From NCBI GenBank assembly GCA_008921705.1, contig VFFE01007016.1, positions 988,387 to 1,052,386 of the forward strand: a stretch of DNA of 64,000 nucleotides, given 5' to 3'. The position numbers were made by a program, and so were the translations under genes. Below are positions 13,301 to 24,769 of this stretch, in pieces (the stretch's first letter is position 1; each line of letters starts with the position of its first letter). Source of the DNA: Burhinus oedicnemus. Lineage: Eukaryota; Chordata; Aves; Charadriiformes; Burhinidae. The notes beneath the pieces are model-generated. The model did no database searches. It had not been told where the DNA came from and saw nothing but the letters and a program-made list of their open reading frames with translations.

Positions 13301-16300
13301 TTTGTGGAACACACCAGCTCCAAGATATACACCTAAAATGCACCAGGAGTAAAAGCTTTACATAACGAGCAAAACAGCCAATGTTTCTTCCCCCCAACTC
13401 TTAGCAGTTAAAAGTATTTGTGATTCAGCAAGATCCCCAGTAAAGTGAATCTAAACTTAACATTTCTCCATCTCCACAAAACGGTTCTATAAATGCTACA
13501 AAGCAGATGTCAGAAAGATGAGGAGAAACAGATAAATCACCAAATTTAGATCCCATGTATTGCTATTCTCACATTTCAGAGTTACTGGTAACACTATTTT
13601 TTGCAGCCAAAATGAGCATTTGATAATCCTTGCCCCATTAATCTGCAGTACAAGTTACCATAGGAAACGTTTCCTCTTTCTGGAAAGACATTCAAATCGT
13701 TTTCCATACCTCCTTCCTCCAAAAAGACCATCATGGGAGATAGCCAGAGAGTCACTTTTATCTGCAGTTAAAACTGCTTAAAAAGTTTACACATACTCTT
13801 GATGCCCAGAGATAAAGATTTCATTTACAAGATTAAACTTATTTAAAATTCCTAGAATTTCCATTTATTATAGAATGAACAGAATAGTTTAATATATTGA
13901 GTAATAAAGTATATTTCTCAAAACTGAATTCGGACTTAGACACTATTGGTACAAATAAGAAAAAAACGCCACCAAACAAGTCTTATCGCATGTACAACAC
14001 TCCCCCCCGAGCTCTAACAAAGAAGGTAACGCCAGACTGTTTTCATTGCAGTGCTTATTTCACAGTGAACCTTCCCAACACTGCTATGACAGTTTTTCTG
14101 ATTTTCTACTACTACAGAAAATATCGATTCACTTTTTCATTCAGAAGATTGAATACTGTCAATTACCATTCCGTTTTCAAATTTGGAATACGGAAAAAAA
14201 AAAGTGGCAATAACTTTTGATATGAAAAACTTCTGAACAGTTCAACTGATCTAAAGCTTTTGCGCTGCAATCAAAGTAGGATCCAGAATAAGCAGGGTGG
14301 AAAGAATTAAAATTCACAGATAAGGATAGCGTCAGGCATTAGAAAATGGCAAAACAGCAGCATACTAGAAGCACCAGTTAGGGAGGAAAAATAGGAAGTT
14401 CTCTGTTCCATTCCTTTCCTAATAGTGTTTAGCATATTCAAGTCACTGTATAAATCCCTGGCATGCACAAAATTTGAATGGAGATAGGGTAGAACCAGAA
14501 AAGGTGTAACAAGAGTGTGACATGTGATCTAACTCAAAGTATCGTATCTTACACAGAAGAGAACACTAAAGAGATCCAGAAATCCAGTTTAGAAAAGAGC
14601 TAACTAAGGCATGATATATCAGAAATCGACAGAAATAACAAACCACTTGGAGAAGGGGAGTAGAAAGAGACTGTTCTTTCCCCGCCCTTTGCTACACAAA
14701 TACAAGGGGTACAGCAACACAGTTATCAAACAGGAGGTTGAACTAACAGTAGGGTTTTTCCCATACATCCGCCCCACCACCCTGTGAGACAAACTCATTT
14801 ACATAGGATGTTGGCCAAAAGTATAAATGGACTCAAAAAGCAATCGAGACAAATTGATGGAAGAGAGGTTCAAAAAGGACTAGTCGATTGCATTCCAGAT
14901 GCAACTCCTGGCTCAAAAAGTTTCCAAAACCAAAGGCTGCCAATGACTGGAAGAGTATACTAAAGTATCATATTGCCTTCTTCTTGTCCCCGTTTTTGGT
15001 TGTGGGTTTTTTTTTTTCATGTCAGAGACAAAGCGCTAGATCCTTGGCCTGACAGAGCACAGCTGTTCAGCACTAAGTAGAATGTTTGTTACTCAGCAGC
15101 AGTATGAAGGTTTCACAAGCATTTGCGCAAATGCTCGTTACTAGGACCACCTCAAATGTATTTTGTCTCCTTTACTTTTGAAAGCGCTCTAGCTCTGAAA
15201 AAAATCCAGGTTGTCTTACATTTTTAAATACTAATTAATTAAATGATTTTGTGGGAATTACTAGAAAGGTTATCACCAGCTAATGCTATTTGAAGCCCAT
15301 GAAGCTTGCCAATACATGAAGTGTTGCAGTATTTAAAGAGCAGCTTGATTTAAGAGTATCTTACATCAGTAGTTACACTACTACATATAACAACACGCCC
15401 ATTTTAAATTATTCACATAGTCCAGTACTTGAAGGATTTGTTGTCCTAAAAATCCCACACCTTTCACCAGACAGACCAATTCAGAGGCTGAGAGAACACA
15501 CCACAGTTGAGAATCAAATACACAATGGAAACAATATGTTTGGGGGGTTCTTGCTCATAAGCAAGGACAGGTTCTTCCATGCGCAAACCAACAGTCAATT
15601 GATCAAACGACTTGATTATTCTAGTCAAGTATCTAGAGAGAACTTGCAAAACTACTTACGAGTTTGTAAACAAATAGAAGAGTCTCCTACAGTGCATTTT
15701 CTCAAACTAATTTTAAGGAACTACTACTGTGTATGAGATCATAGAGTCACTGTTACACATGAAACACTGCAGCAACTACTTCTTAAGCTTTTACCATTAA
15801 TAAATTCCTCAACCTCATACCAAAGCCCTAGATGTCCAGCATCTATACCACTTACAGAAATTGTTGAGAGAGAAGTGCTGATCGCTGCTGAATACCTGAT
15901 CAGGGGAGTCCAAGTCAGAGCTAACAGGTAATAGTGTCTTCTCCTACGGCTGCAAACCAACAAGTACATTGCAGGCAACAGCGAGATTCAAATGTGTTCC
16001 TACTGTGTGTTTTTCCTCATTGTTGTTGACAAGGAACTGGCAAAGTCTGGGGATCACAATTCACAGAGACCAACAGAAATCTGAGCTAATGTCAAAACGA
16101 GCGCTCCCACCTCAGCAAGATATTTTTTATATATATATCTCCCCCCACCCTTTATGCCAGTGGAACAGTACAAAGCGATGCAGCTGTTTGAACACGGGTC
16201 CAGCTGGACTGGAAAGTTTAAGTGTACCAAAACACTGCAACAGCTCCGTGATCACTGGTGCCAATGCAAGAGAGAGAAAACTGAATCATGCAGCCTTAGA

Positions 16301-19300
16301 TGGGACTGGACTTTTCAGCAGCAACACTTACTGGGGAGTAAAGATGATAAAATGTAACCTATGCGTATTTTTAGAAAACATCTCTTAACCTTCTAAAAAA
16401 GATGTTTCCAAATACAATTTGTAAAAATAAAGCTGTCAGTGTTTGCAAATATAGTAGCGTGCACTGTTTTTAAACTGCCATCTGGAACACTGGGAAGGTG
16501 ATCTACTACTAACAAAGTAATAGCAAGACAATCAGATTTTTACAGCACACTATCGTAAAAGCGTTAACGGTGGTTTTATTTGATCTATGTCCTTGGAATG
16601 TTACAGCCAAGCAGCAACCAAGAACCCAATGTCACTACGGATAAGGTTTCACGTTACAGAGCAGTCGGTCTAACCACTAGGTACCACCAAAAGGGGCATC
16701 TTTCCTGGTGGTGTAGTTCCACCCGCTCCTGTCCAATTGGTTTGTCATTTGCCTGAACCCACGAGCCAATCCAGTGAGCAAACATCACCAAAACCATAGT
16801 CATTTATATAAAAAGTGGTTTCCACCGCCTATATTAGTTTGATGTAAGGCGAGACAGACACTAGGGTAGGGGTGGGAGCAGCACCAGTTAGCCCAGTTAG
16901 ACAACAAAAAGGCTCAACAGCTATGCACGTATTTTCACCATTCACATATTCCAGTGCCACCCAGGTGAGAGGAAGGTAAACAGTAAAGATGACCTACCTT
17001 CCAGCCAAACATACAAATAAAAAAAATGGGAACAAAGGGGAAGTGTCATTTACTTAGTCCACAGGAACACAAACATTAAGAAACATTTGGATTAGCCACT
17101 GAATCTCTGAATTGGGAACAGCAGTGATGTCTGCTTGTCTGGAAACTCTGAAAAGAGTCCTTGTCTCTGACTGAATCCAGCAAAACGTCGATAAATGCAG
17201 CAGAAGGAAAATAGTCTTACTGCAAGCTTTACTTACAATTAGGCACAAAGTAGAGAGATGACGACCTCAGAGGTGACAACTGGTGCAGGACCTTAAAAAA
17301 AGTTCTGAGTTAACGCTTTCAGAATTACATTAACAGCTTTCTCCTTTTCCTGAGACCATCACACTAATAGCTAGTTCATAATTAGTTTGTGCTTTCAATG
17401 GAGCGGAAGCAGCATCTGCAGTTACAAAAGTATCCCCATCAGGTTTGGCAAGATCCTGCCAAGCTGCCCTCAAAAATATACTGCCACAGTACCCAGCAGA
17501 TGTGCTCAGACAGAAGGAAAGGGCCTTCAACACTAGGATAAGACCAGTTCCTCACCCCCACAAGGGTGGAAAAAAAACCATGCAATGAAGAAAATTCATT
17601 TGGAAGCTCTACAGCCTCCAATTCCCTCTAGCTTTCTCTCTTGCTGTAATTTGTATTGAACTTACTTTTTCAAACAATGTGTACTAGTTTGCCTTTGCTC
17701 CAAAGTTTTCTTGTAAACATTGTCAGTAGCACAGTTTGCTAATTTCTTTGCCAACACTGTTCCCAAGTTAATTATAAAATTATATGTATACTTGACCAAC
17801 TGAATATAATGTAAGCTCCCAAATTTGGTCACTCAAGTGACTAAACTTTTGTCTGGAAAACATCAAAGTATGTGTCTACAGTCTCCAGGGACTAACTCAT
17901 GTTCTGCAATACTAATGACTACATCACAAGAGCATTGTAAGCTCTATTTTGGAACAACAATGAATATTTATCACTTACTATCGACCATTACTCCTCTTCC
18001 ACTATCCACCATGAGGACGACAGATTGCTCTCTCCTAGCCCAACCAAGAGACACCCCAAATGCAAACAGACCACCAGATATGACAAAATTTATATTTAAG
18101 ACACAGAAAATACATCAACGGGAAGTTAGTAAGAGTTTCATTGATTAAATGGACCTGGAACAGGAGACCAACAAGAATCATAAGAGTTTTTTTCTTTTCC
18201 ACATAATTTTGTGAATATTATTTTTTATATTAAAATAACCACTAAACAGTAAAAGCACAAAGCAAATATAATCAGATTTAAATACCAGTTCTACCACAGA
18301 ACTTTAGCACTTGTGTGTTAAATTTAATGGAAAAAAAACGCCTAATTAGCCACAGTTCCTACAGAGTATTCTCCTTGTCATTCCTTTCAAAAGGAGCTGT
18401 CCCAGCGGGAATGAGATTGACACTGTCCCATGACAAACTACTCAAGTACAGCTAGATCCCAACTCTGAAGTAACAGATTGTGTGTCACTATCATCACCTC
18501 CTAATGAGTTAACAAATTCATTTGCATGTAAACCCAAGGAAATGGGGAGTCAAGTCAATTTAAAGACTAGAGTTCACATAATGGAAACATATTCCCCCTG
18601 CATTTGTAGGCTATTAGAAGAAATATGTTTGCGTAATAAACGACTAGATAATTTGGTCACTTAAAGTGTAGCTCCCAACTAAACTCGGGAACATTCTTTT
18701 CCCATTTCCCAGAGTATATATCTGTACCTGACTGAAACCTGCAAGTTGCAAGCAAGTGTTCTTGTTTTGTTTTTCAACGACACAAAGCACAACTACCTTA
18801 TAATCAGAGACCATAAACACAACATCAGCCCAATCAAGGCATACAGCGTACCTGCAACAACAAAGCAGCAGCAGTCTACGTTTAGTATTGGTTGCAGAAG
18901 TCCAAAGTCATTCTTAAAATGGACTTCAGCACAGGCTACTTATTTTGCCCACTTTACTGGCACTCATATTAAAGCCGTTGAGGAGAAATGCTCTTGGATA
19001 TGCCCACATGTATGGCAACTGCACTCAAAAGCACCAAAGATATATCCTCAGGGAGTTTTCACGTTCAAAATCTTTGGTTGGTTTTTCCCCCGACTCAGCC
19101 CACAAATGAAGTTACACATCACTTCCTGACTAGTCCTTTCCTCCGCAATTCCAGGCTTTTCAATTCCTTTGTCAGTCATCACAATTGATGCCACAGACAA
19201 CAAGAAAACACTCAAGGATGTATTGAAACCTTGAGCTGGCCTTCCCGTTTTCAAAACAGAAAATAACATTACCAAAAATAAATCAACAGATTACACTTCA

Positions 19301-22300
19301 GGCTTTTAAAAGCTGTATTTTTTTCTCTCTTCAGATTGAAATCTCTTAAACAAGCTGGTGCAAGTACTACTCTGGTGCTTGTAGATCACTTTATTTTCCT
19401 ATGGAGCTAAACTGTTTTGGGGTTTTTTTTGATGGTTTGGTTTTTTTTTCCCCCTCCAAGCAGCATGATATTCTCATACTTGAAACAAAAAAACCCCCAA
19501 ACATTTAGACAACGAACATCCGAGCTACGATTCATTAACTGTTATCACAGGAATCGAGTAGCAAGGCCAACCCATCTGTTTTGGAAGGTATCAAAAGATT
19601 ACTCCTTCAGCTACAGTTGGAAGGCATCAAAACATTCATGTAACACCACCAGCCATTTCTTAGATTTGAAACCTGAGGTACACAAAAGTTTGCCAAGCTC
19701 CTCTGTATACCCAAAAGTCGCCTTAAAATTCATGCTGCAGCAGCTATCCCTGTCCTATCCACTTTCCTTTTCCAGGTGGGTGTGCTAAAGTCATGAAGCC
19801 TGTGTACTCATACCAGAACATTAACACTACTGCTTTTCACTTCAGTCATCAAAAAGTTCCAAAAAGTTACTTTGAAACTTAGCCTCGATTAACAAGCAAA
19901 ACCCTAGTTAACCGATGACTATTTACCTTAAACCAAAGCAAAACTAATGTATTTGAAGACCGTCCCACAAATGCCAGAAAAAGCTAGCAAGGCCCTGAAC
20001 CATCACCTGTACTAAATGGAAAAGTAAATTCTGTATCATAGAATTATTTCATTTCAGCATTTTGTTTCTAACTAGGGTTTCCCGAAGTGGGGGACGAGAA
20101 ACAGAACAGGGTAAGGAAAGAACCCGGCGTTAAGATGATATCAGAAAAGTGAGAAGCTGAAAACTCAAAATAAAGCAGAAGCTGATGCTAACGACAATTC
20201 ATACTTAGCTCCGTTATTTTCAAAGAGGCTTCAGGTTCTGTTCTCTGAATTAGTTCCTTCATTCTCCGTAAGCTGCATAGACTGCCTAAATACTACTGCA
20301 ATAAGCACTTTAGAATTATCAAGCACTATTGAGAGAGTAGTAATCCTCCTCCTTCAGAGAGCAGTTTAGTCATGGTTGGAAAATGAAAATTGACCATTTA
20401 ATCCCAGAGATTTACACTGCATTTCTAACTCAGATCTCAGTGTTGTAGAAGCTTAACAGAACCATTGTTTGACCATACTTAGAACTGTGTGGAAAAAGGG
20501 GCTAAGGTTGCTGCAGCTGTACTTCATGACGTCAAACAGATTTATATGCTATTCGATAGGATCATTTTCTTTTCACATTGTCCACGTATTGTATCATAAA
20601 AATTCATCTTATGTTCTTTCTTCTAAGTTAGATACATGGTCATCTCTGCTCCATTTAGTCTTAACAGGCGATTGTTCTAGTCTGAACTTCCTGAAAAAGT
20701 GGAAAGAACCCATAGTCAAAACAGTTTATTATAGAAAGAATGGCAATTAGGTTCACTTGACAATTTACATCGTCACAGGAGCAAAATAAGTTTACTTGAA
20801 ACATTTTATGGTTTTCCACAGAACAAAGTTTAATACAAGAAAGTATTACACAGTTACCCTAAAATAAATGCACTAACAACATCAGTCTGTTTTGAAAGCC
20901 CTGTAATTCTGTCTTGGTATTTGATTTCCTCCTGATGATCATGGCAGAGTATCAAGGTCTATCAGGTTTCCTTCAGATGAGCCAAAAGCAAACAGAACAT
21001 CTACTGCCTTCTCCCCACGCTCCAGCCTCAGACCCCCTTCCCACCAGAAAAATCATTTAGTTTCCTTTGTTGGCTCTCCCTCCTCCTGCATACTCTTTCC
21101 ATAGTTACCATGCCCAAGCCATTCCTCAAAATCTATGGTGAAGAGTAAACTGTATTCTCTGGATGACAGAGCTAGCCTTTGCATGCATATAAGAAGTATG
21201 AGAAGGAAGAGTTTGACAAATGCTGTCCATGTACGTAGAAAGGTAGCCTAACCTCACACTCCCAAATCACGAACTGCAAGGCCAAAAAGGTGTTCTGTTG
21301 AACCACAGTAACTCACTTTAAAAATACTTCTAAATCTTAATTTGATGATTAGGAGGCTTAAAAAGGTGTTCAGCTGACAATGGTCCAAGAAGCATTGTTA
21401 ACTACTACTCTTGAAATCAGAACATCGGACTGCTACCTTGAGGACTTGGATTCTACTCTAAGTTCCGCAAATTTGCCCAAAGCCGTCCACCAGACAAGTG
21501 TTTTTAGTGCATAACTTGACCTCCCCTACTACAAGATGGAGATGTTTACTTTCCTTTCTAAAGCACACAAAATTCTACTGCTGAAAGCTCTATACCTTCT
21601 CCATATACAAAATATTACAACATTTTACCATAACGAGTACTGCTTAGATAAAGAGGCAGGAATCTCAGATTTTCTTCCATTTTCACAAACTGCTTTCTTA
21701 AAAGCCTCTGCTAGTACTTTAAATCAGTAAGTACAGTAACAAATAGATTACTGGCAGTACCAAAACAAGCATTAAGGCCTCTAAAATAAGGCTCCTTATT
21801 TCTAGGTGTATACGTAAAAATTCGTAACGCTCTCCTTGCTTACGTAACTTCAATGAAAGGAAAGCTTCTGAGCTTCAACTTTCATGCGGTTAACAGGCTC
21901 CTGCAATACACATACATGCACCTGAAAATGGACTAAAAAAAAAAGGAAAAGAAAAGTTAGCCAGTCTTCCTGTTTGCTAACAGAAGCAAAAGCCCTTCAT
22001 GGAATAGCATCATCCTTAAAAAGAAGAATCACTCTGTGTGTGTACTTACTAAGTGCATATTAAGCTTCTATTAAAAAAAAAAAATCTGAAAATTCAGAAG
22101 TAACTTTTTTTATCTTTAACTTGCACAGTTCCCTCTCCTTTAATTTTCTATGAAATCTCACAGAGCCTTAAAAATCCATGCCCACATAAGAATGGAGACA
22201 GTCCTACAGGAAAACTCAGGCAGAAAAGTAGCAGTTCTTTTAGAGAGATATTATGAGGATGAAGAGAGATACATTCTTAAGTGAGATTCTTATGCATCTT

Positions 22301-23392
22301 GAGGGATTTTCTGAAATATAATCACTTCTACCGGCACAAGGCATCAAAGCTTGTTTCCCAGAAAAAAAGCAGTATTTGTCAAAGCTGTTTTTCCTTAATT
22401 GTCTGCAGACCAAAGGCTCTACCTGTAGGCACTATCAGTACCCTTTATATTCTCTAGTCAACAGAGAAATATATTACCAGCACTATAGAGCCTGCACACA
22501 AGTTGGACAAAAACTTTTTTTGCAAAGGTACCAGAACAAAGTTATTTCTGTTTCAGAGTTATGCTTGATAACATCCCACAGAACTCAACACTAAGGGCCC
22601 TGTTCCTAAAGATGTACCAGTACCAGCCACAACTTCTATACAGGGACCCATTTCTTGTCCCATCTCGAGGTACGTAGACTCAGGGCACTTAGCAGAGGCA
22701 CAGAAATTCCTCCTCATTTCTTCAAGTTTTGAAGTTTCTCCAATTCCGACTTAGAGGATGCTCCCATAATGTTTTTTCCAGAGCACAAGCCACACCTATA
22801 TCCTCTTTCCTCTGCGTTTCCACAATGCTTCTCCCAATCCCCTTTGCAGGGAAGTTTCCTTTGAGCCTTTTTTCACCGAGGCCTTCTGACGGGTAACGCT
22901 GGGAACCCACCCAGCCGAGCCTCCCGCAGCCCTCCAGGCAGTCGCACAAAGGTACACGCCTTCCGAAGCACCTGCGCCACAGAAACCCCCTTTCCCCGAA
23001 GAGAGGGCGCATCCCAGAGCNNNNNNNNNNNNNNNNNNNNCTCCAGGCCCGGGCCCCCTCCCGCCCCTCACCTTGAGGATGTTCTCGTAGATGGTGGCCC
23101 GGAACTCCAGCAGCGCCTTCTGGTCGAACTCACGGCCGTGAATGATCCGCATCTGCTTGAGGAAGGTGGACTTGCCGCTCTCGCCGGCGCCCAGCAGCAG
23201 GATCTTGACCAGGCGGCGCACGGCCCGTCTCTCCCGGGCCAGCATCGCGTCGATCTCCCGGCTCCTCCGCCGCGCCTCCCGCTCCGCATCGCGGCTCCGC
23301 TCCTTGCCCTCCCGCCGAGGCTGCTCCCCAGCGCGGCCCGTGGCCTCGGCCGGCAGCAGGCAGCGGCTCAGGGTGCGCACCACGCCGGACAT
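10153..23392 (-). CDS. GNA12: G protein subunit alpha 12, 5' half (coding exons 1-2 of the gene)
   Basis: Spliced minus-strand gene: exon 1 (23072-23392) joins exon 2 (10153-10368) in phase 0, giving the first 179 residues. G-alpha-12 is a membrane-bound GTPase that relays receptor signals to RhoGEFs and so to RhoA. The N terminus begins [11 protein letters not shown], with Cys11 at the family's palmitoylation position and no Gly2 for myristoylation. The P-loop GAGESGKST is at residues 68-76. Exon 2 encodes most of the helical domain. The human protein is about 381 residues, so roughly half is missing. The switch regions, DxxGQ, NKxD and the C-terminal receptor contact are not found and must lie before position 1. 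GNA13 is the nearest paralogue, but the [17 protein letters not shown] start and the [11 protein letters not shown] block fit GNA12 as I remember it. Confidence 0.95.
16733..16814 (+). promoter_or_regulatory. CCAAT/CCAAT/TATA cluster, antisense in GNA12 intron 1
   Basis: On the plus strand CCAATTGG (16733-16740), CCAAT (16766-16770) and TATATAAAA (16805-16813) follow one another at spacings like those of a classical TATA promoter. A start would be expected near 16835-16845. No open reading frame of note follows. AT-rich introns give TATA by chance often, so this is only a candidate for an antisense or enhancer RNA start. Confidence 0.3.
23021..23040. other. Assembly gap (20 N)
   Basis: Twenty consecutive N lie 31 bases inside GNA12 intron 1, in the most GC-rich part of the window. 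The gap is probably a short unresolved stretch in the CpG island; its true length is unknown. It does not touch coding sequence or the donor site. Confidence 0.99.
23072..23392 (-). CDS. GNA12: GNA12 coding exon 1 (start codon, P-loop)
   Basis: This exon has 321 nt and 107 codons. The ATG at 23390-23392 has a good context (GCCGCCATGT on the minus strand) and starts the known family N terminus. The reading frame stays open upstream, but only from a GTG near 23470, so MSGVV is the chosen start. The basic N-terminal tail (residues 17-45) is a few residues longer than the human form I recall and is rich in Arg and Glu. The P-loop is at 68-76, followed by the linker helix [20 protein letters not shown]. 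The exon ends at CTCAAG followed by the donor gtgagg (23066-23071). GC content is very high, as expected inside the CpG island. Confidence 0.96.
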
Positions 23393-23635
23393 GGCGGCTG
23401 CGGGACGGCAGGAGCGCTCACAACGCCGCGGAGACCCCAGCCAGCTCCGCCAGCATCGGGCGGAGGCCACCGAGACGCTGGGACCCGGGAGGAGGAGGAG
23501 CGGCAGCCGCAGCCGGGGGCTAAGGGCCGGGACCGCCCATTCCCCTTCTCCCGGCTCGGCTGGGCGACGCTGCGGAGGGAGGGGAGGCGGGTGCGGCCCG
23601 GGGAGGGAGGCCGGCCGGCCGGGGGGAGGGGTGGT

Positions 23636-23655
23636 GGCGGCGGCGGCGGCGGCGG
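23636..23655. repeat. CGG trinucleotide repeat upstream of GNA12
   Basis: Six uninterrupted CGG units, preceded by GG, lie about 245 bases upstream of the GNA12 ATG. They would read CCG in the transcript if they lie in the 5' UTR. A CCGG-rich palindromic run sits just beside them (around 23610-23621). Confidence 0.8.
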
Positions 23656-23919
23656 GGCGCGGCCCGCAGGCCCTGCCCGAGGAGGGGGCACCGCCGCCCC
23701 GCTCCGCTCCTCTCCGAGCGGCGAGGGGGCGCCGCGAGGGCGGGGAGCGGCGGGGAGACGCCCCCGAGCCCCTCGGCCCGGGTTCAGCCGGCGGCCGCCT
23801 CCGGTGCCGCTGAGGCGCGGGGGGACGGCGGAACCCCCGGCCCCTTCAGTCAGGGAGCGCCGCCGCCGCCTGCGGAGGGAGGTGCCCGCCCCGTGCGCCC
23901 CCCCCCAACTCTGGGTCTC

Positions 23920-24099
23920 ATTGGGCAGCAGGAGTGTCGGTCAACGCCTCCCTCTTCCAATTGGAGAAGCCGACATGTGGGGCGGGGGTAAGCGGGCGGC
24001 AGGGCTCAAGGCAAGGCAAGGGCGGGCTGCACCGGGAGGGACAGCGCGTGGGCGGGGCGTGGGCGGAGCTTCCCCAGGGGAGGTGGGGCAAGCTCCAAT
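23920..24099. promoter_or_regulatory. CCAAT-box cluster upstream of GNA12
   Basis: Three CCAAT pentamers lie within 180 bases. One is in minus orientation at 23920-23924 (ATTGG on the plus strand), one is a palindromic CCAATTGG at 23957-23964, and one is in plus orientation at 24095-24099 (CTCCAATCAGAG, a good NF-Y type core). Spaced CCAAT boxes beside GC boxes are typical of CpG-island promoters. Confidence 0.6.
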
Positions 24100-24195
24100 C
24101 AGAGGCGAGAGGGCGGGGCCCTGAGCGAGGTGATGTCGCGGGGGGGCGGGGCCTGGGCCTCGCTGTGGCAGAAAGCGGGTCCGCCGCGCGGGGCA

Positions 24196-24207
24196 TGACG
24201 TCACGTG
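24196..24207. promoter_or_regulatory. CRE overlapping an E-box (TGACGTCACGTG)
   Basis: A perfect palindromic cAMP response element, TGACGTCA, occupies 24196-24203. It overlaps a CACGTG E-box at 24202-24207. By known consensus, CREB/ATF proteins bind the first and USF/MYC-type bHLH proteins the second. It lies about 800 bases upstream of the GNA12 start codon. Confidence 0.6.
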
Positions 24208-24367
24208 AGGTGGGCGCTGAGGCGGCGGGGGCCGCCCGGGGCCTGTGGGTAACGGCGCGGTCGGCGGTCACGGGGGACGCTGTTAGTAACGTACCGGGTC
24301 AAAAAACAAACAGCGGGGGTTATTTCACACCGGAGCAATAGGGCAGTCAAGCTGCAGAAGTCACGCA

Positions 24368-24396
24368 GTGACATAAATGTGTCATCCCTGACGTCA
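24368..24396. promoter_or_regulatory. Second CRE with flanking half-sites
   Basis: A second perfect TGACGTCA lies at 24389-24396. TGACA at 24369-24373 and TGTCA at 24379-24383 precede it, so the TGAC/GTCA core recurs three times in 30 bases. It lies at the outer edge of the CpG island, about 190 bases from the first CRE. Confidence 0.5.
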
Positions 24397-24465
24397 TCAA
24401 ACGAGTACATGCGGTCAGGGCACTTCAGCACCTGTAGGGTCTTATTAAGGCTGTTGCGGCCTGTC

Positions 24466-24549
24466 ATGGCGGGGGCCGAGGTCCGGCCTGGGCCTGGAGA
24501 GCGGTGCGGGGCCTCTGCTCTCCCCCGCAGCTTGCTGCGTGAAATTTAA
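24466..24549 (+). other. Short open frame at divergent edge of CpG island
   Basis: An ATG in a strong context (GTCATGGCG) opens 27 codons on the plus strand, divergent from GNA12, and ends in TAA. It is not recognised as any known protein. It is noted only because it lies where a divergent transcript would start; it is most likely non-coding. Confidence 0.15.
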
Positions 24550-24613
24550 TTTCTTGATTGACATCGGGTGTAATTGCTTGTAAAGCATATTGAAGCAATC
24601 TAGTGCTGGGCTG

Positions 24614-24769
24614 ATGATGAGGCGGCGATTAAAGTATCAAAGTACACATCTGAAAGAAAATCCCCTCGGCTTCCTGACAAGGTACTGGAGGAAACAACGT
24701 TTTCGGCAGCAGCTGGTATGTGATCACCTAGCAGTGACTGGGATCCCAGACCTTCTGGTTGCAAAATGA
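24614..24769 (+). other. Unrecognised 51-codon open frame, divergent side
   Basis: The frame starts with two ATG codons, is rich in Arg, Lys and Gln (includes GFLTRYWRKQRFRQQL) and ends in TGA. A gtatgt donor-like site at about 24716 follows the CAGCTG. I recognise no domain. It could be part of an exon of a divergent transcript, but the length is within chance expectation. Confidence 0.15.

Larger units (their letters stand above)
10369..23071 (-). other. GNA12: GNA12 intron 1
   Basis: This is a 12.7 kb first intron bounded by gtgagg and ttctttag. It is mostly AT-rich unique sequence without recognisable CR1. Two pockets differ. Around 12250-12660 the sequence is C-rich with several CpGs. 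Around 16733-16814 there is a plus-strand CCAAT/CCAAT/TATA cluster. Next to exon 1 the intron carries the end of the CpG island and the N gap. Large first introns often carry enhancers, but nothing in the sequence proves that here. Confidence 0.85.
23041..24290 (-). promoter_or_regulatory. GNA12: CpG island promoter of GNA12
   Basis: About 1.25 kb of very GC- and CpG-rich sequence covers exon 1 and the region upstream of it. The upstream part has several GC boxes (for example around 24107-24118 and 24145-24152) and CCAAT elements, and no clear TATA box. This fits a broad, housekeeping-type start region. The exact transcription start cannot be placed from sequence alone. The island is open to both sides, so divergent transcription to the right is possible. 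Confidence 0.85.

Noticed and set aside
23393..23470. In-frame N-terminal extension of GNA12 beyond MSGVV
   Set aside because: The frame is open but begins only at a GTG. The ATG at 23390-23392 has a good context and matches the family start.
23138..24124. 328-codon plus-strand open frame across the CpG island
   Set aside because: It overlaps GNA12 exon 1 in antisense and is nearly all Gly, Ala, Arg and Pro. Stop codons are rare in such GC-rich DNA, so the length is expected by chance.
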